A model generated the notes under the pieces. That model made no database searches. It saw nothing but the letters and a program-made list of their open reading frames with translations, and was not told where the DNA came from. Shown piece after piece: positions 1 through 5,556 of a DNA stretch of 10,298 nucleotides; position 1 is the first letter of the stretch; each line of letters begins with the position of its first letter. The translations under genes were made by a program, and so were the position numbers. This DNA comes from UMGS172 sp045647525 (GTDB lineage Bacteria; Bacillota; Clostridia; Oscillospirales; Acutalibacteraceae), in NCBI GenBank assembly GCA_045647525.1, contig JAZRMK010000002.1, forward strand, positions 1-10,298. The letters are read 5' to 3'.

Positions 1-147
1 GCCGAAACCGTTACTGCTTACGTTGGCAAAGATTTAACAAAAAAGGAACGTGCTGTATTCTATAATTGCCTTGAATCTATAATCTCAAACCTTCAAAATA
101 TCACCAAAGAACGACTCTCAATCGTTAATGAGGAGAAAACAGTATGA
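1..147 (+). CDS. C-terminal end of a probable MarR-family transcriptional regulator (partial)
   Basis: An open frame enters from the window edge in frame 1 and stops at TGA 145-147, giving the last 48 residues of a protein. The fragment has the amphipathic pattern typical of the C-terminal dimerisation helix of MarR regulators (LTKKERAVFYNCLESI, about residues 12-27 of the fragment), followed by a short charged tail. MarR proteins are dimeric winged-helix DNA-binding regulators, often repressors. The winged helix itself lies outside the window, so the assignment rests on the terminal helix alone. The stop overlaps the start of the HAD gene as ATGA (144-147), which indicates translational coupling and one transcript. 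No start or promoter is visible. Confidence 0.6.
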   Translation, partial: AETVTAYVGKDLTKKERAVFYNCLESIISNLQNITKERLSIVNEEKTV

Positions 148-854
148 GTATAAAATATGTTTTGTTTGACCTTGACGGAACCTTATTGCCTTTAAACCAA
201 GATGAATTCGTCAAGATGTATTTTGGTTTATTGTCAAAGAAAATGGCGGATCACGGCTACGAGCCCGATGCCTTAATTAAAGCAATTTGGTCGGGCATGA
301 AGGCGATGCATAAAAACGAATCGAGCGCCACCAATGAAGAAATTTTCTGGAACGAATTCTGCAAAAACTTCGGTCAAAAAGCACGTGATAACGAACCGTG
401 TTTTGCAGGATTTTACGAAAACGAGTTTCAAACGATAAAGTCTATTTGCGGGTTTAAGAAGGAAGCCGACGAGATAATAAAATATCTGAAATCCAAGGGC
501 GTAACCATAGTGTTGGCAACTAACCCCGTTTTCCCTCGTATTGCAACCCTTAGCCGTATGCGTTGGGCAGGTTTGGATATAAACGATTTCGCACTTGTCA
601 CAACCTACGACAACTCATACTCCTGCAAGCCCAATCTGCGCTATTACAAAAACATTTTAGAGGCAATCGGTGCCAAAGAGCATGAGTGTCTTATGGTCGG
701 AAACGACGTGGCAGAAGATATGATAGTCGAAAGTTTAGGATTAAAGGTCTTTTTAATGACTGATTGCCTTATAAATAAAGAAGAGAAGGAAATTTCACAC
801 TACCCACAAGGAAGTTTCGAGCAATTAAAGGATTACCTTGAAACAGTGTTGTGA
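144..854 (+). CDS. HAD-superfamily hydrolase (probable small-molecule phosphatase)
   Basis: This 236-residue protein carries all four HAD motifs. Motif I is FDLDGT with nucleophile D9 and general acid/base D11. Motif II is LATN with T126. Motif III is SCKPN with K162. Motif IV is GNDVAED with D188 and D192 for Mg2+ binding. The insert of about 100 residues after motif I is predicted helical and fits a C1 cap, as in phosphoglycolate-phosphatase-like enzymes. The expected reaction is phosphomonoester hydrolysis in the cytosol through an aspartyl-phosphate; the substrate cannot be read from sequence. The start is ATG 144, with AGGAG at 131-135 eight bases upstream, overlapping the preceding stop as ATGA. 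The DegV gene follows after 16 bases with no terminator, so the genes are probably co-transcribed. Confidence 0.9.
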   Translation: MSIKYVLFDLDGTLLPLNQDEFVKMYFGLLSKKMADHGYEPDALIKAIWSGMKAMHKNESSATNEEIFWNEFCKNFGQKARDNEPCFAGFYENEFQTIKSICGFKKEADEIIKYLKSKGVTIVLATNPVFPRIATLSRMRWAGLDINDFALVTTYDNSYSCKPNLRYYKNILEAIGAKEHECLMVGNDVAEDMIVESLGLKVFLMTDCLINKEEKEISHYPQGSFEQLKDYLETVL

Positions 855-870
855 CCTACGGAGGTTTATT

Positions 871-1695
871 ATGATTAAAATAATGGTTGATTCTGCTTCC
901 GATTGCAGAAAAGATGAATTCGACTTTTTTATGCCAATAAACGTTACTATTGATGGCAATGAGTATCGCGACGGTGTTGACCTTGAACGCGATACATTTT
1001 ATAGACTGTTGACTGAATGTGAGGAGTTTCCCAGAACGTCACAACCCTCACCTGATTCTTTCGCAAAGGTTTTCCGTGAAATTAAAGAAAAAGGTGACGA
1101 ACTAATATACTTATGCCTTTCCTCTGCTTTAAGCGGTACATACCAGAGTGCAAATATTGCAAAAGCTATGGTCGATTATGATAAAATATACATCGTAGAC
1201 ACCAAAACCGCTTCGCACATGATAGGTCTTATTGCAAGATTTGCGAAAAAGCTTATAGACGCAGGCAAGCCGTCTGATACGGTGGTCAAAGAATGTACCG
1301 ATCTTGTGGGAAGAGTCAAGATCTTTGCAGGTGTCGACACACTCGAATATCTGCACAAAGGCGGGCGAATCGGCAAAGCTTCAGCCATGCTCGGAACTCT
1401 TGCCAACATAAAACCGGTCATCACTGTATCAAAAGAAGGCTCGGTCGACGTTGCGGGTAAGGCGCTCGGCTTCTTAAAAGCCGTCACTGTTATTTCCGAA
1501 AAACTTGATGGTTTTGAAATCGACACCGACTTCCCCATCTGCACGCTTTATACTTACGGTGAAGAAAATGCCGACAAGTTAGAGGCCAAACTTTCAGCAG
1601 CAGGTTATACCGTTTCCGACAGATGCCAAATCGGCTCTACCATCGGTGCGCATACCGGACCCGGAGTTTACGGAGTTTTCTTTGTAGCAAAATAA
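871..1695 (+). CDS. DegV family protein (FakB-like fatty-acid-binding protein)
   Basis: This 274-residue protein has the normal length and motifs of the DegV family. DSASD is at residues 7-11, TSQPS at 56-60, SSALSGTYQSA at 84-94, the KGGRIGKAS loop at 163-171 and GAHTGPG at 259-265. In characterised members (FakB), these Thr/Ser and His/Thr segments hold the carboxylate of a bound fatty acid, which the FakA kinase phosphorylates to acyl-phosphate for phospholipid synthesis. Cytosolic lipid binding is therefore the likely role; no fakA lies in this window. The frame is open back to a TTG at 838, but that start would overlap the HAD gene and lacks a ribosome site. ATG 871 has ACGGAGGT at 858-865 and leads straight into the conserved N-terminus. 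It is the last gene of the MarR-HAD-DegV operon, since a terminator follows directly. Confidence 0.93.
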   Translation: MIKIMVDSASDCRKDEFDFFMPINVTIDGNEYRDGVDLERDTFYRLLTECEEFPRTSQPSPDSFAKVFREIKEKGDELIYLCLSSALSGTYQSANIAKAMVDYDKIYIVDTKTASHMIGLIARFAKKLIDAGKPSDTVVKECTDLVGRVKIFAGVDTLEYLHKGGRIGKASAMLGTLANIKPVITVSKEGSVDVAGKALGFLKAVTVISEKLDGFEIDTDFPICTLYTYGEENADKLEAKLSAAGYTVSDRCQIGSTIGAHTGPGVYGVFFVAK

Positions 1696-1702
1696 AAATC
1701 TG

Positions 1703-1733
1703 CCGTCTTATCTGTTTCGATAAGACGGTTTTT
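1703..1733 (+). terminator. Intrinsic terminator after the DegV gene
   Basis: A perfect 10-bp stem (CCGTCTTATC at 1703-1712 with GATAAGACGG at 1719-1728) encloses a 6-base loop and runs directly into TTTTT at 1729-1733. It starts 7 bases after the DegV stop codon. It separates the first operon from the sigma-like/cyclophilin gene. Confidence 0.93.
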
Positions 1734-1783
1734 GTATTTTCTGTAAACAATTTCGGCAACTCGATAAATTTACATCGTTTGCG

Positions 1784-1812
1784 TTGACTTTTTGAGAAAA
1801 AACAATTAAATT
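1784..1812 (+). promoter_or_regulatory. Probable housekeeping-sigma promoter of the sigma-like/cyclophilin gene
   Basis: TTGACT at 1784-1789 matches the -35 consensus in 5 of 6 positions. With a 17-base spacer it is followed by TAAATT (1807-1812, 4 of 6); with a 16-base spacer by TTAAAT (1806-1811, 4 of 6). The stretch downstream is A/T-rich. The gene's ATG is at 1846, with AGGAAGG at 1832-1838. The -10 placement is uncertain. No second sequence resembling an ECF-type promoter (AAC-type -35) was recognised. Confidence 0.55.
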
Positions 1813-1845
1813 ATATTTAAAGCTTAGGTAAAGGAAGGTTTCAAC

Positions 1846-3225
1846 ATGGCTAAATCAGTAGTTTGCGCCGCACTCAAAGGCAAAAGCGACGCAATGAATG
1901 AACTTTATAACGCAAATAAGCAGGCGGTGTATTTTGTGGCACAAAACCTGCTTTCCAATAACTCAATGGCAAGCGATGCTCTTCAATGGACCTTTAAAGA
2001 GGTTTGGGGCAGTGCCAGAATTATGAAGATAAAAACCGAAGAAGAGTTTTCAAGACTTGCGGTACTTAAAGTTACTCAGTACTGCCGTCGCAAACTAATG
2101 AAACAGGATTCAACTATTTTTGATGCAAAACCCGATACTGATTTTTCTGTGAGCGGCGATTTGACAGGTTCTAATCGATATAAAAATTTTGCCGATTTCA
2201 CACTGTCGCGTTTTACAACTTTCCAAAAAGCTGTACTGTTGCTTTGCAATGTGTTTGAGTTCGACTCGAAAAGCGTTGCTGAGGTTTTGTCGGTATCCGA
2301 AACAACTGTTATTGCAGCAGTGGATGCACAAAGTGAAAATATTGCAAAGCTTGCCCAGGCAAACCGCAAAACCGATGTCACTCTGCAAACGGTTGTCGAG
2401 CAGTTGAAAAAATCGGTTACGACAGTAAAAGTTCCCGACAAGGCGGAAAGCGCTGTTAATGTTGCGGTCAAAAACAACGCAAAGACCGTAAAAAAAGGTG
2501 CTGGCTCACTCAATATCTTGGCTGCTGTTCTCTCTGTTGTAATTGTTGTGTGCGTAACTACACTTCTTCTAGTGATGACCTTCGGCCTGATAGGTGATAA
2601 CAATAATACCGCAAGTTCCAATTCTGCCGGCACTACCGCAAGTTCGGGCTCTAACACAAATGCAAGTATGTCGTCTGACTATATGAAAGAGCCTATCATT
2701 GAACTCGACGAATCGAAAACCTACTATGCTACTATTGATATCGCCAACTATGGCACTATCAAAGTGCAACTCGACCATAAAGCAGCGCCTATCACGGTTG
2801 CTAATTTCGTGAATCTTGCCAATACCGGATTTTATGACGGTCTTACCTTTCATCGAATCATTGACGGATTTATGATGCAGGGCGGCGACCCTGAAGGCAA
2901 CGGTTCAGGCGGTTCTGAAAAGAACATTTACGGAGAATTTAGTTCCAACGGTTTCGAAAATAACATTTCTCACGCGAGAGGCGTTATTTCGATGGCAAGA
3001 AACGGATACGATATGAACAGCGCAAGCTCGCAGTTCTTTATAATGCAATCCAGCAAAACACATCTTGACGGAGATTACGCGGCATTCGGACGCGTTGTTG
3101 ACGGTATTGAGGTTGTTGACGCCGTTTGCACATCTGCCGAACCAACAGACGATAACGGCACAATAAAAGCCGATAAGCAACCCATTATCACCTCTATAAA
3201 AATCACAACCGAAGATAAGAACTAA
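1846..3225 (+). CDS. Membrane-anchored chimera: ECF-sigma-like domain, one TM helix, extracytoplasmic cyclophilin-type peptidyl-prolyl isomerase
   Basis: This 459-residue protein has three parts. Residues about 15-85 resemble sigma-70 region 2, with the pattern SDALQWTFKEVWG at 43-55 matching the usual D-x-x-Q-x-x-F segment. Residues about 118-169 resemble region 4, a helix-turn-helix (FQKAVLLL, then SVAEVLSVSETTV). Residues 222-249 form one hydrophobic helix preceded by basic residues (K216, K217), which predicts the N-terminus inside. A Ser/Thr/Asn-rich linker (250-280) leads to a cyclophilin domain (about 290-456). That domain has the catalytic Arg in FHR (R337), GFMMQGGD (F342, Q345), QFF (396-398) and HLDG (H406, where human CypA has Trp), so cis-trans prolyl isomerisation outside the membrane is expected. 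The region-4 recognition helix lacks the usual basic residues, so sigma activity is doubtful. The frame is continuous with no internal start of note. It is monocistronic, with no anti-sigma gene beside it. Confidence 0.85.
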   Translation: MAKSVVCAALKGKSDAMNELYNANKQAVYFVAQNLLSNNSMASDALQWTFKEVWGSARIMKIKTEEEFSRLAVLKVTQYCRRKLMKQDSTIFDAKPDTDFSVSGDLTGSNRYKNFADFTLSRFTTFQKAVLLLCNVFEFDSKSVAEVLSVSETTVIAAVDAQSENIAKLAQANRKTDVTLQTVVEQLKKSVTTVKVPDKAESAVNVAVKNNAKTVKKGAGSLNILAAVLSVVIVVCVTTLLLVMTFGLIGDNNNTASSNSAGTTASSGSNTNASMSSDYMKEPIIELDESKTYYATIDIANYGTIKVQLDHKAAPITVANFVNLANTGFYDGLTFHRIIDGFMMQGGDPEGNGSGGSEKNIYGEFSSNGFENNISHARGVISMARNGYDMNSASSQFFIMQSSKTHLDGDYAAFGRVVDGIEVVDAVCTSAEPTDDNGTIKADKQPIITSIKITTEDKN

Positions 3226-3230
3226 AAAAA

Positions 3231-3267
3231 AGACCACATTTGTCTAATAGACAAATGTCTTCTTTTT
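3231..3267. terminator. Bidirectional terminator between the cyclophilin fusion gene and tRNA-Leu
   Basis: A perfect 10-bp stem (ACATTTGTCT at 3236-3245 with AGACAAATGT at 3249-3258) has a 3-base loop. On the plus strand it is followed by TCTTCTTTTT, ending at 3267. On the minus strand it is followed by a U-run encoded by the eight A residues at 3224-3231. It can therefore end the plus-strand fusion gene (stop at 3225) and the convergent minus-strand tRNA transcript. The last T of the plus-strand tract (3267) is also the terminal A of the tRNA's encoded CCA. Confidence 0.9.
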
Positions 3268-3353
3268 GGTGCGGGTAGCAGGACTTGAACCTGTACCGAG
3301 TTGCCCCGACTAGAACCTGAATCTAGCGCGTCTGCCGATTCCGCCATACCCGC
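3267..3353 (-). tRNA. tRNA-Leu, anticodon CAG
   Basis: The minus strand folds as a class II tRNA with a long variable arm. The acceptor stem pairs GCGGGTA (3353-3347) with TACCCGC (3277-3271). The discriminator is A (3270), and CCA is encoded at 3269-3267. The anticodon stem pairs CTAGA with TCTAG around loop TTCAGGT; the anticodon CAG lies at 3319-3317 and reads CUG leucine codons. The T arm is CAGG-TTCAAGT-CCTG. The long variable arm and the A discriminator are leucine identity features. It stands alone, with its own perfect promoter upstream and a terminator directly after the CCA. Confidence 0.97.
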
Positions 3354-3411
3354 ATATTTAATTGCTTTCCAACGCTTTCAAGCCTTATATGGCCTATCAG
3401 CGTCACGCATT

Positions 3412-3440
3412 ATTATACATATTAAAACAATGATTGTCAA
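3412..3440 (-). promoter_or_regulatory. Perfect consensus promoter of tRNA-Leu
   Basis: On the minus strand, TTGACA (3440-3435) and TATAAT (3417-3412) are separated by exactly 17 bases, a full consensus match for the housekeeping sigma factor. Initiation would fall near 3405, about 50 bases before the mature tRNA 5' end at 3353, leaving a leader for RNase P to remove. The -35 box sits inside the terminator hairpin of the upstream membrane-protein gene. Confidence 0.9.
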
Positions 3441-3469
3441 GTGAAATTAAGCATCACTCGACAATCATT
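3429..3469 (-). terminator. Probable terminator of the uvrA/DUF5685/J-domain/membrane-protein block
   Basis: A 16-base inverted repeat (3429-3444 with 3454-3469, 9-base loop) has one mismatch, which becomes a G-U pair in the minus-strand RNA. On the minus strand it lies 6 bases after the membrane-protein stop codon and is followed by GTTTTAAT, a short U-rich tract. The tract is modest, so termination may be incomplete and could let some transcription run into tRNA-Leu. Confidence 0.75.
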
Positions 3470-3475
3470 CCTTTT

Positions 3476-4027
3476 CTAATACTTACCGCTAATACCCATA
3501 ATCTTCCTTATCGGTTTGCGAAGTTTTATGAAATACAAAACTATTACCTTTGTCAACGCATAATCAAGTATCACGAACACCACATTGCCCGCAAGTAGAA
3601 ACAGTGAGGTTGCGAGTGTTGCACCCACGCCCTCAATAGCGAACGGGTTGACGCCCATTAATTTGATTATAAGTGCATACGACGTAATTATCGCGACGTT
3701 GAAAACGGCCAACTTCAAAACAAGTTCCATCCACCGTTTGCCGATTCTTTCAATGACCATCTTTAAAATCGGATAATAGCCTAAGATTCCGATAAATACT
3801 ATCAATGCTTCCTTTTCAGTAGGTAGCACGACGCTTGCAATCGCAGTTACGGCATAGCTTAAAAATGCCCATTTTGTTCCAAATTCGATGGCAGGGATGA
3901 TGAAGAACACACCCGCCATTACAGGAACTGTGTAGGTGAACATGGGAAGGTTTGTGAACAATAAAACAACCATCGCCAATGCACTGAGCAAACCGCAACA
4001 CGTAACCTTAATCGTAGTTTTTCTCAT
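3476..4027 (-). CDS. Small polytopic membrane protein, possibly an ECF-transporter S-component-like protein
   Basis: This 183-residue protein is highly hydrophobic, with about five or six predicted membrane helices (near residues 8-27, 33-51, 54-70, 76-92, 106-127 and 135-165) and a basic C-terminal tail (KLRKPIRK), which suggests that end is cytoplasmic. Its size, helix count and the loop GYYPILK resemble substrate-binding S components of energy-coupling-factor vitamin transporters. No ligand motif was recognised and no ECF ATPase or T-component is nearby, so this remains a guess. The frame extends to a TTG at 4039, but ATG 4027 is preferred: it begins a normal basic-then-hydrophobic N-terminus and lies 2 bases after the J-domain gene's stop. 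No Shine-Dalgarno sequence is evident, so translation probably depends on coupling to that gene. Confidence 0.75.
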   Translation of the reverse strand: MRKTTIKVTCCGLLSALAMVVLLFTNLPMFTYTVPVMAGVFFIIPAIEFGTKWAFLSYAVTAIASVVLPTEKEALIVFIGILGYYPILKMVIERIGKRWMELVLKLAVFNVAIITSYALIIKLMGVNPFAIEGVGATLATSLFLLAGNVVFVILDYALTKVIVLYFIKLRKPIRKIMGISGKY

Positions 4028-4029
4028 AA

Positions 4030-4632
4030 TTAAATGCAATCACACATACAGTCAAGACAAGCAAGACCTGCGCAAAGGTCACACATCGTACATTCTCCGT
4101 TAGGGCCACTACCCATTCCGCGACTTCTTCCGTATCCATATGATGCATAGCCGTTGCGACTATGGTGCAACTGATTCAGCATTGCACGATATTCGGGGTT
4201 GGTGGGGTCCATTCTGCATGCGGTTGAAACGCTGGTAAATGCGGAATCAAACCAACCTCTGCGGTAAAGCACGCATCCGTTAAGGAAATACCATTCGGCA
4301 TCGCGGTTTTCGACCGGCACGCCGTCAAGGATTTCCTGTGCTTCCTCAAATCGTCCACCGTTAATGAGGCTTCTGACATCAGCAAAATTGGAACTTCCGC
4401 TATTGGAATAAGTGTTCCCTGTATTATGTCCACCTTTGCGTGAACGCTTATTCATTATGGTATCGTATGCCTCGTTTATTTCCTGCATTTTTTCGGTTGC
4501 CATTTCAGCTGCGGCAGGGTTATCACTAAAATTATCGGGGTGGAACTTACGTGCCAACTCGCGATATGCGGCCTTAACCTGCTCGTCGGTAGCGTCACGG
4601 CTAACACCGAGCAAAGAATACGGGTCTTTCAT
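4030..4632 (-). CDS. J-domain (DnaJ-like) protein with TPR-like middle and Cys-rich C-terminal tail
   Basis: The first 62 residues or so of this 200-residue protein are a canonical J-domain, starting DPYSLLGVS, with the HPD motif at 31-33 needed to stimulate the ATPase of DnaK-type Hsp70. There is no G/F-rich region, zinc-finger domain or substrate domain of classical DnaJ. Instead a polar linker (63-83) leads to a helical stretch (about 84-155) with TPR-like features, including FEEAQEILD and a WYFLNGCVLYRRGWFDSA segment. A Gly/Tyr/Arg linker follows, then a tail with seven cysteines in 19 residues (C181, C184, C187, C192, C195, C197, C199), probably a metal-binding or membrane-proximal module. 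Start ATG 4632 has AGAGGAG at 4647-4641. It overlaps the DUF5685 gene as ATGA and is followed 2 bases later by the membrane-protein gene, so the three are coupled. Confidence 0.9.
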   Translation of the reverse strand: MKDPYSLLGVSRDATDEQVKAAYRELARKFHPDNFSDNPAAAEMATEKMQEINEAYDTIMNKRSRKGGHNTGNTYSNSGSSNFADVRSLINGGRFEEAQEILDGVPVENRDAEWYFLNGCVLYRRGWFDSAFTSVSTACRMDPTNPEYRAMLNQLHHSRNGYASYGYGRSRGMGSGPNGECTMCDLCAGLACLDCMCDCI

Positions 4633-5492
4633 TTATGTTTCTCCTCTTTGAATATTTTACTTTGTCTTAATTTTAAACCTTCATATAATATGTTTTCTAT
4701 TATACTATGGTATTTTTCAATTTCAAGCAATTCCGAATATTTTGCACATTCGGTCCAGCAATTATTTAAAATCGGAACGATTTTTCCCTCAATCTGCTGC
4801 TTTGCATTGAAATTTTCTGTTACAAACTGTTTAAGTACATTGAAATTTCCGGTCTTGATATCGTCGGGCAGGTCATCGACCGCGTCACAAAGATATATCC
4901 ACTTGCCCAAGCAATACCCCATTCGTTGCAAAACAAAGCCGTACTTTGCGTCGCATTCAATAAGCGCTAAAATTCGGCTGACTGCCTTGGCGGTGGGCTC
5001 GGACGCCATATCAATAGAACAATTTGCTGTATTTTCGGCATCGCGTTGACCTTGTCGGTAATCGTCAATTATAGGTTTTAATGCCGGAATTTTTTTATAT
5101 GCCTTTTTTGCCCAGTTTTTAGAAAAAAGCCTCAAAATTCTGTAAAATACTCCCTTTATAAACGGGTTGTCAGCAATATTGTCCTCAACCTTTAAATCAA
5201 AAAGAGCAACGCAGGCGGCAGAGGCCAAGCTTTGATCATTCGCATCATTTTTACAATAACTGCACTTTTTAAAAGGATTTGCTCTGCAACGACTGCGTTC
5301 ATACTGCGGAACCGTCGGCTTGACCGCCATTTGTAAGAGGGACACAAATGTAAGGTCATAGTTTAATATAAACTTTGCAAGTACTCCGTACTCTTTGCCG
5401 AGATTACGACACAGACCGCAGTATACAGCCTTATAAGTCTCATATTCTTTTACTTTAAGTTCAGGCTTATTTATACTTATATAACCGAACAT
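4629..5492 (-). CDS. DUF5685-like protein of unknown function
   Basis: This 287-residue protein is predicted mostly helical, with no signal peptide. I recognise the pattern of the clostridial DUF5685 family: an N-terminal MFGY, a Y-C-G-L-C-R motif (C25, C28) and a following NYDLTF at 44-49. A further Cys cluster (C69, C77, C80) suggests metal binding. A conserved acidic segment, LCDAVDDLPDD (201-211), follows MGYCLGKW and resembles the second Asp-rich helix of squalene/phytoene synthases; any enzymatic role is inference. Start ATG 5492 has a strong ribosome site, GGGGAGGTG at 5506-5498. The stop overlaps the J-domain gene by ATGA. The 64-base gap to uvrA upstream shows no convincing promoter or terminator, so transcription may come from the uvrA promoter. 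Confidence 0.85.
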   Translation of the reverse strand: MFGYISINKPELKVKEYETYKAVYCGLCRNLGKEYGVLAKFILNYDLTFVSLLQMAVKPTVPQYERSRCRANPFKKCSYCKNDANDQSLASAACVALFDLKVEDNIADNPFIKGVFYRILRLFSKNWAKKAYKKIPALKPIIDDYRQGQRDAENTANCSIDMASEPTAKAVSRILALIECDAKYGFVLQRMGYCLGKWIYLCDAVDDLPDDIKTGNFNVLKQFVTENFNAKQQIEGKIVPILNNCWTECAKYSELLEIEKYHSIIENILYEGLKLRQSKIFKEEKHK

Positions 5493-5556
5493 TTGCCCAC
5501 CTCCCCTATATTTTACAATATTCTACTTTTGAATTGATTAAGTGACTGTTAACAAT

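Noticed and set aside
838..870. Upstream TTG start for the DegV gene, adding 11 residues
   Set aside because: It overlaps the HAD gene and lacks a ribosome site. ATG 871 has a strong ACGGAGGT and begins directly with the conserved N-terminus.
2076..2657. 193-residue open frame antisense to the sigma-like/cyclophilin gene
   Set aside because: It is an antisense shadow: Ser/Thr/Val-rich low-information composition, no ribosome site and no recognisable domain, while the plus strand encodes clear domains.
4028..4039. Upstream TTG start for the small membrane protein
   Set aside because: ATG 4027 gives a normal N-terminus two bases after the preceding stop; the TTG lies inside the J-domain gene with no ribosome site.
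5493..5556. Dedicated promoter for the DUF5685 gene
   Set aside because: The -10-like TAGAAT and TAAAAT have no acceptable -35 at 16-18 bases, so none was called.
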